From Curtobacterium sp. PhB115 (lineage in GTDB: Bacteria > Actinomycetota > Actinomycetes > Actinomycetales > Microbacteriaceae), in the NCBI RefSeq assembly GCF_003752025.1, contig NZ_RJKR01000005.1:1030241-1094240 (forward strand): a stretch of DNA of 64,000 nucleotides. The letters are read 5' to 3'. Within the stretch, counting starts at the first letter, position 1. Every line of letters starts with the position of its first letter. The notes beneath the pieces were generated by a model, which was not told the origin of the DNA, did not search any database, and was given only the letters and a program-made list of their open reading frames with translations. The position numbers were made by a program, and so were the translations under genes. This document shows positions 25,372 to 33,485 of the stretch, piece after piece.

Positions 25372-26027
25372 GCGTGTGGTGCTCCGTCCGGGGCGACGGC
25401 CGGTGCGGCCGTTCCCCACTTGTGCGAGAGGCCGGCGATCACGTGGAAGACCGCCGTGATGGCGAGGTACGCGCCGAGCAGGCCGACGAGGACGATCGAG
25501 GCGTCGAGGGTCCCGGTGACCTGTTCCACACCGCCGAGCTGCTGGGAGTAGTCCGGCGGGGTGACGAGGAACGCGATCGCGAGCAGCAGGGTGAGCCCGC
25601 CGATCGTGGTCCAGTCGCGGGAGAAGGGGGAACGACGACGGGCGCGCAGCCCCTGCGTGAGTTCGAGGGCTCCGGTCAGCACGGCGAACGCGACGACGAC
25701 CGCGATGAACGCGGGCAGGCCGAGGCCGTTGCCGGCGAACCCGGCGACCGCCGCGAGCAGCGTGATGACGGCCTGCAGCAACGTTGTGCGGCGGGACCGG
25801 GCATCGAGCGGCATCCGGTTCAGGGCGGCGAAGAGGAGCACGAGTCCCTCGACCAGGGCGAAGGCCCCGAACAGCAGGAGCCCGTACCCGGCGGCGTGGT
25901 TCGACGAGAAGGTGATGACCATCGCCACGACCGCGGCGGGCACGGCCCGGAGGATCGGGATCGGCCAGTACCGCGCGCGTTGGGTCGCGTCGTTCACGGT
26001 GGTGGCGTCGTCCACGGTGTCGGACAC
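25368..26027 (-). CDS. multi-spanning membrane protein (HdeD/DUF308-like)
   Basis: This 219-residue protein has about six membrane segments in three hairpins (AVPAAVVAMVITFSSNHAAGYGLLLFGAFALVEGLVLLFAAL, LLQAVITLLAAVAGFAG, and so on). This is the layout of the HdeD/DUF308 group of unknown function. The GTG start has AGAGG eight bases before it. The stop overlaps the start of the 88-residue membrane protein. A tandem repeat fills the gap to the surface-protein gene upstream. Confidence 0.7.
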   Translation of the reverse strand: MSDTVDDATTVNDATQRARYWPIPILRAVPAAVVAMVITFSSNHAAGYGLLLFGAFALVEGLVLLFAALNRMPLDARSRRTTLLQAVITLLAAVAGFAGNGLGLPAFIAVVVAFAVLTGALELTQGLRARRRSPFSRDWTTIGGLTLLLAIAFLVTPPDYSQQLGGVEQVTGTLDASIVLVGLLGAYLAITAVFHVIAGLSHKWGTAAPAVAPDGAPHA

Positions 26028-26150
26028 GAGACCTCTTTCAGGCAGCCGGATCGTGATGTCGATCCTACCGCCGGTGCGAGTGCCGACCGACCGCGGGGCG
26101 ACCCGGAGCACTGAGGATGCTCGAATCCGGGCCGCCCAGCCCCGTTCCGC

Positions 26151-26207
26151 TCAGGTCAGATCAGACCCGGTCAGGTCAGACCAGGTCAGGTCAGACCAGG
26201 TCAGGTC
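26151..26207. repeat. GGTCAGGTCAGACCA tandem repeat overlapping a stop codon
   Basis: Two exact 15-bp units GGTCAGGTCAGACCA (26169-26183, 26184-26198), a third partial unit to 26207 and degenerate copies from 26151. The array runs over the stop codon (26201-26203) of the surface-protein gene, so changes in copy number would alter its last codons. Confidence 0.85.
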
Positions 26208-28174
26208 CGCCGAGACCCGTCGGCGTCCGCTGCCCGTCGCAGCCGGCGTCGGGCGAGCCACCAGCAGGCGCCCCCGGCGGCGACCAGCGCCCCGCCGAGC
26301 GCCGCGAGCAACCCCAGGTCCTCGGCCCCGGTGTAGGCGAGTGCACCCGATCGAGCGGGTCCGTCGTCGGGGACCGGACCCGCGTCGTCGGCATCGGCGT
26401 CGTGACCATCCGCACGAGGCGCGTCCGGGAGACCGGGTCCGGCACCGTCGTCGTCAGGACCGGGGCCCGCCGGCGAGGGCGAGGGCGCCGGGCCGTCATC
26501 GCCCGGATCGACGACCAGGCCGACCTCGGTCGAGGGGTCCCCGCCGTCCGGGTCGGTCGGCGAGGTCGCGGTCGCCACGTTCAGCACGTCGGACCCGTCC
26601 CCCCGGTACTCGGGGTCGAGCACCGCACGGATCCGGAAGTCGAGGGTCTCCCCCACGGCGAGCGCCACGTCCGAGGTGCACGTCACGACCTGGGCCACCG
26701 CCGTGCAGCCGTCGTCAGAGCCGGCGAAGCGCATCACGTCGGGCAGCTCGTCGACCGCGCCGACCTGCTGCGCGACCGCCGGGCCGCGGTTCCGAGCGGT
26801 GACGAGGTACTCGACCTCGTCACCCGGTCGGACGGCGGTCGACGGCGACACCGACTTGTCCGTCTCGACGTGCGCGACGGTGGGCTCCGGCGGGGCCGCG
26901 GTGACCGTGGTGCTCGCCCGCGAGGTGCTGTCGGACTCGTCCGTGTCGGACATCGAGGTCGGCGGGGCGATCGTGGCCACGCTCTCGAGTTCGCCCGCGG
27001 CCTGCTCGGCGATCGTGCCCTCGACCGTGACGACCGCCGAACCCCCGCGCGGCAGCGACAGGTCGGTCGCCACGTCCCCCGTGCCCGTCGCGGTGGCGCA
27101 GCCGGAGCCGTCGGCGGCCGTGCAGTTCCAGGAGACGTCCTCGATGCCGTCGGGGACGTCGACCCGCAGTGGGCTCGGGTCGGCGGCGTTCGGCCCGGGG
27201 TTTCGCGCGGTGACCGTGTAGGCGACGGGCTTGCCGGCCTCGGCGGTCGGCGGCAGGTCGTGCTCGACCGACAGGTCCGCCGGCTTCCACACCCGGAGCG
27301 CGTCGACCTCGTGCTTGTTCACATGGCTGCCGGTTGCGCCGGCGAAGCCGAGGCGGAGCGTGCTCGGCAGTGCGGTCTGGTCGTCGCCGTGGAGCGGCAC
27401 GGCGTCGAGCACGGTGCGCATCGTCGACCCGACCTGCAGACGCACGGTCATCGACAGCTCACCGGCGCCCCCCGGCAGCAGCGTGACGCGGACCTTCCGC
27501 GGAGCCGAACCGGCGCTCTCGGCACCACCGGGAGCGGGTGCGCCGTCGACGTACCGGTACCCGGTGATGCCGTCACCGGAGCCACGCACCACCACCATGC
27601 CGGGCTGGGCTCCCGGCCCGGACCCGTTGATCCGCGACGAGAAGTTGCCGTAGTGGTCGATCGCGATCCCCGCGAACCCGCCGGGGACCCCCGGCAGGTC
27701 GCACACCCGACCGCCGCCCTCGGTGACCTCTTTCCGGCAGGCGTACCCGAGCCCCGCGCCGAACGACCCGACGCCCTGCGCGGCTGCCCCGTCGGCCAGG
27801 TAGAGCAGGAGCCCGTCCGCTCCGGGGTCGTCCTTGTCGCTGTACATCGCGTACGTGAACTCGATCTCGAGCCCGGTGTCCGAGGGGAACGTGTCGTTCG
27901 TGGACCACGCGCCGGCCTGGTTCCGGACGTCCTCCGTCAGCCGGAGCCGCCCGCCGGACACCGCCGCGTCTCCGTGCAGGGCGCCACCGGACGCGCTGGA
28001 GAACTGGTTGACGTACGGGAAGTCGAGCGCGGCGGCGTTCGAGCCGGACGGGGCGACCGCCGGGGCCGCGAGCACGGCCAGGGCGGTGAGCGCGGTGCAC
28101 GCAGTGGCGAGGCGCCGCGCCACGCGTGATCGGGCCGGTCGTGGGACGGATGCTGGTGCAGTGGGTTCTGTCAT
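26201..28174 (-). CDS. LAxTG-anchored surface protein with lectin-like and DUF11 domains
   Basis: This protein has 657 residues. A signal peptide (VARRLATACTALTALAVLAAPAVA) is followed by an L-type-lectin-like region at about 45-270 (DTGLEIEFTYAMYSDKDDPGADGLLLYLADG ... GIAIDHYGNFSS). Two DUF11/CARDB-type repeats come next (PTAEAGKPVAYTVTARNPGPNAADP and STAVRPGDEVEYLVTARNRGPAVAQQV), then a Pro/Asp-rich stretch. The end is LAYTG, a hydrophobic helix and a basic tail. LAxTG is the sorting signal of class E sortases of high-GC Gram-positives, so the protein would be joined to peptidoglycan; no sortase is in this window. It may bind glycans on a host or in a biofilm, which is inferred. Confidence 0.82.
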   Translation of the reverse strand: MTEPTAPASVPRPARSRVARRLATACTALTALAVLAAPAVAPSGSNAAALDFPYVNQFSSASGGALHGDAAVSGGRLRLTEDVRNQAGAWSTNDTFPSDTGLEIEFTYAMYSDKDDPGADGLLLYLADGAAAQGVGSFGAGLGYACRKEVTEGGGRVCDLPGVPGGFAGIAIDHYGNFSSRINGSGPGAQPGMVVVRGSGDGITGYRYVDGAPAPGGAESAGSAPRKVRVTLLPGGAGELSMTVRLQVGSTMRTVLDAVPLHGDDQTALPSTLRLGFAGATGSHVNKHEVDALRVWKPADLSVEHDLPPTAEAGKPVAYTVTARNPGPNAADPSPLRVDVPDGIEDVSWNCTAADGSGCATATGTGDVATDLSLPRGGSAVVTVEGTIAEQAAGELESVATIAPPTSMSDTDESDSTSRASTTVTAAPPEPTVAHVETDKSVSPSTAVRPGDEVEYLVTARNRGPAVAQQVGAVDELPDVMRFAGSDDGCTAVAQVVTCTSDVALAVGETLDFRIRAVLDPEYRGDGSDVLNVATATSPTDPDGGDPSTEVGLVVDPGDDGPAPSPSPAGPGPDDDGAGPGLPDAPRADGHDADADDAGPVPDDGPARSGALAYTGAEDLGLLAALGGALVAAGGACWWLARRRLRRAADADGSRRT

Positions 28175-28342
28175 GGACCGATCGTCGCGATCTGGACCCG
28201 GCGACCGCGGGGCCCGGGACCGATCTGTGGAACGCGGCCACGGGCCTCCGGGCTGTGGAGGAAGGGATCGGGAATAGCGCTCCGGACGCGTGCATTGGTT
28301 GTCGGTGACACCTTTCCGTCTCAGAACAAGAAGGATCACCAC

Positions 28343-28903
28343 ATGACGAACGTCCTCGTGCTCGTCGGCAGCCTCCGCGCCGGCTCGATCAACCGCAAGC
28401 TCGCCGAGGCGGCCGACCACCACGCCCCCGAGGGCATCGAGCTCTCGACCTTCGACGGCATCGTGGACCTGCCCTTCTACAACGAGGACATCGACGGCGA
28501 CACCCCGCCCGCCTCGGCCGTCGCCTTCCGTGCCGCGATCGACGACTCGGACGCCGTGCTCGTCGTCACGCCCGAGTACAACGGCACCATCCCCGCCGTG
28601 CTGAAGAACGCGCTCGACTGGGCCTCACGTCCGTTCGGCGCTTCCCCGCTGTCCGGCAAGCCGCTCGCCGTCATCGGCTCGGCGTTCGGCCAGTACGGCG
28701 GCGTCTGGGCACACGACGACGCCCGCAAGGCCGCCGGGATCGCGGGCGCGAAGGTGCTCGAGGACGTCAAGGTCGCCATCCCGCAGTCGGTCGTCCGCTT
28801 CGCCGAGACGCACCCGCGCGAGGACGCCGAGGTCACCACGCTCGTGCAGGGCGCGCTGAACGCGCTCGCCGAGGCCGCGCAGGAGCCCGCAGCTGCCGCG
28901 TAG
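28343..28903 (+). CDS. NAD(P)H-dependent FMN reductase / flavodoxin-fold oxidoreductase
   Basis: This 186-residue flavodoxin-like protein has VLVLVGSLRAGSINRKLAEAA (the phosphate-binding GSLRxxSxNrk loop), VTPEYNGTIPAVLKNALDWASRP and GSAFGQYGGVWA. These are hallmarks of the NADPH-dependent FMN/azo/chromate reductase family (SsuE/ChrR-like). It reduces FMN or quinones and protects against redox stress. The ATG at 28343 follows AAGGATC; an upstream ATG would add 16 unrelated residues. A strong hairpin follows 17 bp after the stop. It may belong with the MarR and Dps genes downstream as a stress region. Confidence 0.9.
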   Translation: MTNVLVLVGSLRAGSINRKLAEAADHHAPEGIELSTFDGIVDLPFYNEDIDGDTPPASAVAFRAAIDDSDAVLVVTPEYNGTIPAVLKNALDWASRPFGASPLSGKPLAVIGSAFGQYGGVWAHDDARKAAGIAGAKVLEDVKVAIPQSVVRFAETHPREDAEVTTLVQGALNALAEAAQEPAAAA

Positions 28904-28920
28904 CCCACGCGACCAGACGA

Positions 28921-28964
28921 CGGACGGGAGGCCCGTGGCGACACCGCCACGGGCCTCCCGTCCG
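28921..28964. terminator. hairpin terminator (GGGAGGCCCG type)
   Basis: Perfect 20-bp arms starting CGGACGGGAGGCCCGTGGCG with a 4-nt loop, 17 bp after the FMN reductase stop. The stem core equals that at 3523-3562. Confidence 0.85.
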
Positions 28965-28976
28965 TCCCGTGCGCAC

Positions 28977-29038
28977 GCACGACCGCGACCCGCGCGCAGG
29001 CACGACTGCGACCCGCGACAACGCACGATCGCAACCCG
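28977..29038. repeat. three 16-bp repeats at 23-bp spacing upstream of marR
   Basis: GCACGAYYGCRACCCG occurs at 28977, 29000 and 29023, exactly 23 bases apart, in the region ahead of the MarR gene. It may be a set of binding sites or a remnant of slippage. Confidence 0.75.
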
Positions 29039-29040
29039 TG

Positions 29041-29064
29041 CGTTCGCTAGACGACCTACTAACG
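29041..29064. promoter_or_regulatory. possible MarR operator
   Basis: CGTTCGCTAG...CTACTAACG is an imperfect inverted repeat 21 bp ahead of the MarR start, a usual site for MarR autorepression. Symmetry is only partial. Confidence 0.3.
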
Positions 29065-29084
29065 AGACGGGTTACCCTGACCCC

Positions 29085-29597
29085 ATGTCCATGCAGGAGA
29101 TCACCGAGGCGTCCGGGTACTGGTTCCCCGACGACGATGCGACCCAGCGCGGGGTCGCCGTCCTCAACGCCCTGCGCCGCTACCGCTCCGCCGAGACCGC
29201 GATGCGCCGCCGCACCCGGGACTCCATGGGCATGGGCGAGACCGACCTGCTGGCCGTCCGCTACCTGCTGCAGGCCCAGCGATCCGGCCGCAGCGTCAGC
29301 CCGAAGGACCTCGCCGCGTACCTCAAGATCTCCTCGGCCTCGACGACGATCCTCATCGACCGGCTCGTGAAGTCGAACCACGTGCGTCGCGACCCCCACC
29401 CGACCGACCGTCGTGCGCTCGTGATCACCCCGACGACGGAGACCGACGACGAGGTCCGCGCGACCCTCGGTGTGATGCACCGCCGGATGATGTCGATCGC
29501 CGAGGGGCTCCCGGCGGGCGAGGCCCGCATCGTCGCCGCCTTCCTCGAGCAGATGCGCGAAGCGGTCGACCTGGTCGATCCGGCCCCCGCACACTGA
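29085..29597 (+). CDS. MarR-family transcriptional regulator
   Basis: This 170-residue protein has a winged-helix MarR core: METDLLAVRYLLQAQ-like (MGETDLLAVRYLLQAQRSGRSVSPKDLAAYLKISSASTTILIDRLVKSNHVRRDPHPTDRRALVITPT). The DxRA wing motif reads DRRALVI. MarR proteins repress genes for efflux, redox or catabolism and release DNA on binding a phenolic or oxidant. Candidate targets are itself and the flanking FMN reductase or Dps genes. A start two codons later is possible (MQEITEA). Confidence 0.88.
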   Translation: MSMQEITEASGYWFPDDDATQRGVAVLNALRRYRSAETAMRRRTRDSMGMGETDLLAVRYLLQAQRSGRSVSPKDLAAYLKISSASTTILIDRLVKSNHVRRDPHPTDRRALVITPTTETDDEVRATLGVMHRRMMSIAEGLPAGEARIVAAFLEQMREAVDLVDPAPAH

Positions 29598-29687
29598 CCG
29601 GGGGACACCTCGTTCCACGTGCTCTGAGAGCCGACTCTGCCGCGGCGCGTAGACCGGAACGGTCAACCGACGCGAAAGGAGCCGATC

Positions 29688-30194
29688 ATGCACGCATCGG
29701 ACAAGCTCGCCAAGAACCTCCAGGCCGTCCTCGTGGACCTCATCGACCTGCACCTGCAGGGCAAGCAGGCCCACTGGAACATCCTGGGCACGAACTTCCG
29801 CGACCTGCACCTGCAGCTCGACGAGATCGTCGACGCCGCACGTGAGTTCGCGGACGACACCGCCGAGCGCATGCGCGCGCTCTACGCCGTGCCCGACGGC
29901 CGCTCGAGCACGGTCGCGGCCTCGAGCCACCTCGACCAGTTCCCCGAGGGCGAGATCACGACGCACGACGCCATCGACCAGGTGACGCTCCGCCTCTACC
30001 AGGCGACCGGCACCATGCGCGATGTGCACGACGAGGTCGACGAAGAGGACCCGACGACCGCGGACCTGCTCCACGGTTTCATCGAGCGCCTCGAGCAGCT
30101 CGCGTGGATGGTCTCCGCCGAGAACCGCGCACCGAGCACGCCGCTCGCCTCGGCCACCACGCCCGCCGTCGCCAACGCCTCGGCGCACGCGTAA
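29688..30194 (+). CDS. dps: Dps-family ferritin-like DNA-binding protein
   Basis: This 168-residue protein has the Dps ferroxidase motif LHLQGKQAHWNILGTNFRDLHLQLDEIVDAAREFADDTAERM. The ligands are His in KQAHWN, the second His in FRDLH, and Asp/Glu in DEIVD. It forms a dodecamer that oxidises Fe2+ with peroxide and shields DNA. The C-terminal tail is Ala/Thr-rich and not strongly basic. The ATG follows AAAGGAG. Only nine bases separate its stop from the SDR gene, so they share a transcript. Confidence 0.92.
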   Translation: MHASDKLAKNLQAVLVDLIDLHLQGKQAHWNILGTNFRDLHLQLDEIVDAAREFADDTAERMRALYAVPDGRSSTVAASSHLDQFPEGEITTHDAIDQVTLRLYQATGTMRDVHDEVDEEDPTTADLLHGFIERLEQLAWMVSAENRAPSTPLASATTPAVANASAHA

Positions 30195-30203
30195 GGGGGC
30201 CGG

Positions 30204-31004
30204 GTGGACCTCGGGATCCAGGGGAAGACCGCACTCGTCTTCGGTGCCGACTCCGGCATCGGCTGGAACACGGCGCGCATCCTCCTGCAGGAGGGCGCGA
30301 CCGTCGTCGTGAGCGACATCGACCAGGCGCAGCTCGACAACAGCGCCGACCAGCTCGAGGCACCGCAGGGCAAGCTGCACGCGTTCGCGGCGGACGTCAC
30401 GGACACGGCGAGCCTCGCGGCCCTGCACGAGAAGGTGCGGGACGCCGTCGGCGAGATCGACATCCTGGTGCAGTCCTCCGGCGTCACCGGCGCCCAGGGG
30501 CTGTTCCACGAGATCGACGAGGAGGGCTGGGCGAAGACCATCGACATCGATCTGATGGGCCCGGTCCGCATCACCCGCGAGTTCATCGGCGACCTGCGAC
30601 AGGGCGGCTGGGGCCGCATCGTGTACCTCGTGTCGGAGGACGCGTCGCAGCCGTACGACGACGAGCTGCCGTACTGCGCGGCGAAGGCGGGCGTGCTGTC
30701 GTTCGCGAAGGGCCTCTCGCGTTCCTACGCGACCGAGGGCCTGCTCGTGAACACGGTCAGCCCCGCCTTCATCCACACGCCGATGACCGACGCGATGATG
30801 GACAAGCGGGCCAAGCAGACCGGCCAGAGCTTCGACGAGGCCATCGAGTCGTTCCTCGACGAGGAGCGGCCGTACATGGAACTCAAGCGACGCGGTGAAC
30901 CGGAAGAGGTCGCGAACGTCATCGCGTTCCTCTGCTCCGACCTCGCCAGCTTCGTCAACGGTTCGAACTACCGGGTCGACTCCGGCTCGGTCGCCACGAT
31001 CTGA
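30204..31004 (+). CDS. short-chain dehydrogenase/reductase
   Basis: This 266-residue classical SDR has the cofactor loop VFGADSGIGWNTARILL, catalytic Ser in IVYLVSEDASQ and the YxxxK motif in LPYCAAKAGVL. A C-terminal SDG-type end (NGSNYRVDSGSVATI) follows. It probably uses NAD(P)H to reduce or oxidise a small alcohol/ketone; the substrate is unknown. The insertion GQSFDEAIESFLDEERPYMELKRRGEPEEV is typical of the 3-ketoacyl/gluconate-5-dehydrogenase-like branch. GTG start, with GGGGG just ahead. It lies between Dps and an FAD-dependent reductase in one direction. Confidence 0.88.
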   Translation: MDLGIQGKTALVFGADSGIGWNTARILLQEGATVVVSDIDQAQLDNSADQLEAPQGKLHAFAADVTDTASLAALHEKVRDAVGEIDILVQSSGVTGAQGLFHEIDEEGWAKTIDIDLMGPVRITREFIGDLRQGGWGRIVYLVSEDASQPYDDELPYCAAKAGVLSFAKGLSRSYATEGLLVNTVSPAFIHTPMTDAMMDKRAKQTGQSFDEAIESFLDEERPYMELKRRGEPEEVANVIAFLCSDLASFVNGSNYRVDSGSVATI

Positions 31005-31031
31005 CGTTCCCACGACGTCGCCACGATCTGA
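30990..31031 (+). repeat. 15-bp direct repeat of the SDR gene end
   Basis: GTCGCCACGATCTGA occurs at 30990-31004 (last codons and stop of the SDR) and again at 31017-31031, 14 bp before the next start. This is a 27-bp-period tandem duplication that left a second stop between the genes. Confidence 0.9.
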
Positions 31032-31044
31032 ACCAGGAGGCACG

Positions 31045-32238
31045 ATGACCGACTACCGCTACCTCATCGTCGGCGGCGGGATGGTCGCCGACTCCGCCGC
31101 TCGAGGCGTCCGGGAGATCGACCCGGACGGCTCGATCGGCATCGTCAGCGAGGACGTCGACCGGCCGTACGCACGACCGGCGCTGTCCAAGAAGCTGTGG
31201 ACGGACCCCGAGTTCGACTGGGACGAGAAGGTCGACCTGCACACCGAGGAGACCGGGGCGACCTTCGTCCTCGGGACCCGGGTGACGGCGATCGACCGCA
31301 CCGGGAAGACCGTCACGACCGACGACGGCGCCACCCACGGCTACGAGCGCCTGCTCATCGCCACGGGTGGGAAGCCGCGCAGCCTGCCGGGCCTCGAGCC
31401 GTCCGAGCGTGTCCTCGACTACCGCAGCGCGGCCGACTACCGGCGTCTGCGCGCCCTGGCCGACGCCGGAGCGCACGTCGCCGTCGTCGGCGGCGGGTAC
31501 ATCGGCACCGAGATCGCGGCTGGCGTCGTGCAGAACGGCGCTCGCGTGACCCTGGTCGACCCGGACGAGATCGTCGGCGGACGGATGTTCCCCGAGGACC
31601 TGGCGACGGCCTTCCAGCAGCGCTTCGTCGACCACGGCGTCGAGCTCCGGCTCGGCCGACGGGTCACCTCCGGCTCCGAGACGGACACGGGCGTCGTCCT
31701 CACGCTCGACGACGGCTCCGTGGTCGAGGCCGACGCCGTCGTCGTCGGACTCGGCATCGAACCCGCGACCGCACTCGCAGCCGACGCCGGACTCACCGTC
31801 CGGGACGGCATCCTCGTGTCGTCGACCCTGCGCACCGACGACGACTCGGTGTTCGCCGCGGGTGACGTCGCCGAGTACCCGGACCGGATCCTCGGCACCC
31901 GTCGCGTCGAGCACGTCGACAACGCGCAGCAGCAGGGGCGCCAGGCGGGGCGCAACCTCGCCGACGCCGACGAGACCTACGACCACACGCCGATGTTCTA
32001 CTCCGACGTCTTCGACATGGGGTACGAGGCGGTCGGACAGGTCTCGACCTCGCTCCGCACGCTCGAGGACTGGCAGGAACCGACGGTCACCGGCGTCGTC
32101 TACTACCTCGACGACGACCAGCTCGTGCGCGGGATCCTGCTCTGGAACGTGTGGGACAAGACCGACGAGGCCCGGAAGGTCCTCGCCGAGGCGCACGCCC
32201 TGACGACGGACATGCTGCCGGGCCGCATCACGGCCTGA
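31045..32238 (+). CDS. FAD-dependent pyridine nucleotide-disulphide oxidoreductase (AIF/ferredoxin reductase type)
   Basis: This 397-residue flavoprotein has an N-terminal FAD loop LIVGGGMVADSAARGVREIDP and RPYARPALSKKLW. LIATGGKPR and the NAD(P)H loop VAVVGGGYIGTEIAAGVVQNG follow. The second FAD motif is VFAAGDVAEYPD, and the end is AIF-like (YYLDDDQLVRGILLWNVWDKTDEARKVL). Members pass electrons from NAD(P)H to ferredoxin/rubredoxin or quinones. No ferredoxin gene is adjacent. Ribosome site AGGAGG lies before the ATG. It is the last gene of a Dps-SDR-reductase run closed by a strong hairpin. Confidence 0.9.
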   Translation: MTDYRYLIVGGGMVADSAARGVREIDPDGSIGIVSEDVDRPYARPALSKKLWTDPEFDWDEKVDLHTEETGATFVLGTRVTAIDRTGKTVTTDDGATHGYERLLIATGGKPRSLPGLEPSERVLDYRSAADYRRLRALADAGAHVAVVGGGYIGTEIAAGVVQNGARVTLVDPDEIVGGRMFPEDLATAFQQRFVDHGVELRLGRRVTSGSETDTGVVLTLDDGSVVEADAVVVGLGIEPATALAADAGLTVRDGILVSSTLRTDDDSVFAAGDVAEYPDRILGTRRVEHVDNAQQQGRQAGRNLADADETYDHTPMFYSDVFDMGYEAVGQVSTSLRTLEDWQEPTVTGVVYYLDDDQLVRGILLWNVWDKTDEARKVLAEAHALTTDMLPGRITA

Positions 32239-32268
32239 CCGGAGCGCTGGTCGCCCTGGACGCGACCG

Positions 32269-32315
32269 ACTGGAGGCCCGGTGCCGGTCCCGTGGACCGG
32301 CACCGGGCCTCCAGT
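32269..32315. terminator. hairpin terminator (GGAGGCCCG type)
   Basis: Perfect 22-bp arms (ACTGGAGGCCCGGTGCCGGT...) around a 3-nt loop, between the converging FAD reductase and alpha/beta hydrolase genes. Confidence 0.88.
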
Positions 32316-32335
32316 GCGTGCGTCGAGAGCCCCGC

Positions 32336-33415
32336 TCAGCGCGCCTTGCGGGCTTCGGGGGCGACCGTGTCCAGGACCGCTGCGCGGTCGGCCGGGTCGA
32401 CCGGCAGGTCGTCGCCGTCCGCCATCGCGACGGCGTGTGCGGACTTCGCCGCCTCGAGGGTCTCGTCGTCGTTCCGCGCCATGCCGAACAGCTCGACGAA
32501 CCGCGACTTGACGAGCAGCCAGGCCTCGCCGGGGGCGAGTCGCGACAGGTCCGACGCCGTCGAGTCGTCGCGGACCCGCTGCAGCGAGGAGACCCCGCGG
32601 TCCGGCAGGTCACCGGCGACGTGCGCGACCGCCAGCCGGGCCACCGCGTCGGCCTGCGCGTGCATCACCGAGTGGGCGCCGTCGACGACCTCGCGGAGGA
32701 CCGCGTACGGGAACACCCGCGCGAGCCGGCGGATCCAGTCCCGCGGCACCATCGCGTCGTGCTCACCACGGACGATGAGGGTCCGCGCCTGCACCAGGGC
32801 GGCACGCTCCTCGATCGGGAACGCGATCATCCGCGGCAGGACCTTGCTGAACCAGTGCCAGCCGCACAGGACGTACGCTGTGATCCCGTGCCAGCGGACC
32901 GCAGCGGGCTCGTGCAGCGTCGACCGCAGGAACCGCCACGCGGACTGCCGGACGGTGCGCGCGTGCGAGTCCACCACCGGGCTGATCAGGACGAGGTCGG
33001 ACAGCTCCGGACGACGCGATGCCACCTCGGTCACCACCTGCGTGCCCATCGAGTGGCCGACGAGCACCGGGTCCTCGAGACCGAGGTCGTCGAGGACCTT
33101 CTCGACCGCGTCGGCGTACCGCTCGATCGAGACCTTGCCCCGGAAGCGCGGCACGCCCGCGAACCCGGGCAGGTCCAGCGCGTGCACCGGACCGTTCTCG
33201 TTCAGGTGCGGGGCGAGCCGCTCGTAGTAGGTGGCCGCGATGCCGAGGCCGGCGACGAGCACGAAGGCCCGCTCGCCCGGCTCACCGATGGAGCTGACGC
33301 GGACGTAGGTGCCGTCGACGGCGACCCGGTCCACCTCCACCGTCACGTCGGCGTTCTCCGCCTGCGCGAGTTCGCTCGCCGGGTCCGGGGTGGCTGCCGT
33401 GTGCTCGTCGTTCAC
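32336..33415 (-). CDS. alpha/beta hydrolase
   Basis: This 359-residue protein has the oxyanion region VLVAGLGIAATYYERLAPHL, nucleophile elbow VLVGHSMGTQ, acid near VRGEHDAMVPRDW and catalytic histidine in VVDGAHSVMH. It is thus a complete triad. A C-terminal extension of about 75 residues after the histidine (LQRVRDDSTASDLSRLAPG...) is beyond the usual fold. No signal peptide is seen. The GTG start follows GAGGAG. The substrate is unknown; it stands alone between a hairpin and the lactonase gene. Confidence 0.87.
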   Translation of the reverse strand: MNDEHTAATPDPASELAQAENADVTVEVDRVAVDGTYVRVSSIGEPGERAFVLVAGLGIAATYYERLAPHLNENGPVHALDLPGFAGVPRFRGKVSIERYADAVEKVLDDLGLEDPVLVGHSMGTQVVTEVASRRPELSDLVLISPVVDSHARTVRQSAWRFLRSTLHEPAAVRWHGITAYVLCGWHWFSKVLPRMIAFPIEERAALVQARTLIVRGEHDAMVPRDWIRRLARVFPYAVLREVVDGAHSVMHAQADAVARLAVAHVAGDLPDRGVSSLQRVRDDSTASDLSRLAPGEAWLLVKSRFVELFGMARNDDETLEAAKSAHAVAMADGDDLPVDPADRAAVLDTVAPEARKAR

Positions 33416-33485
33416 GTGGGTCTCCTCGGGTCGGGCGAGCGCCCACGATACCCGCCGTGCTGCCCGCCGGACGCCGCCGCTGCCG

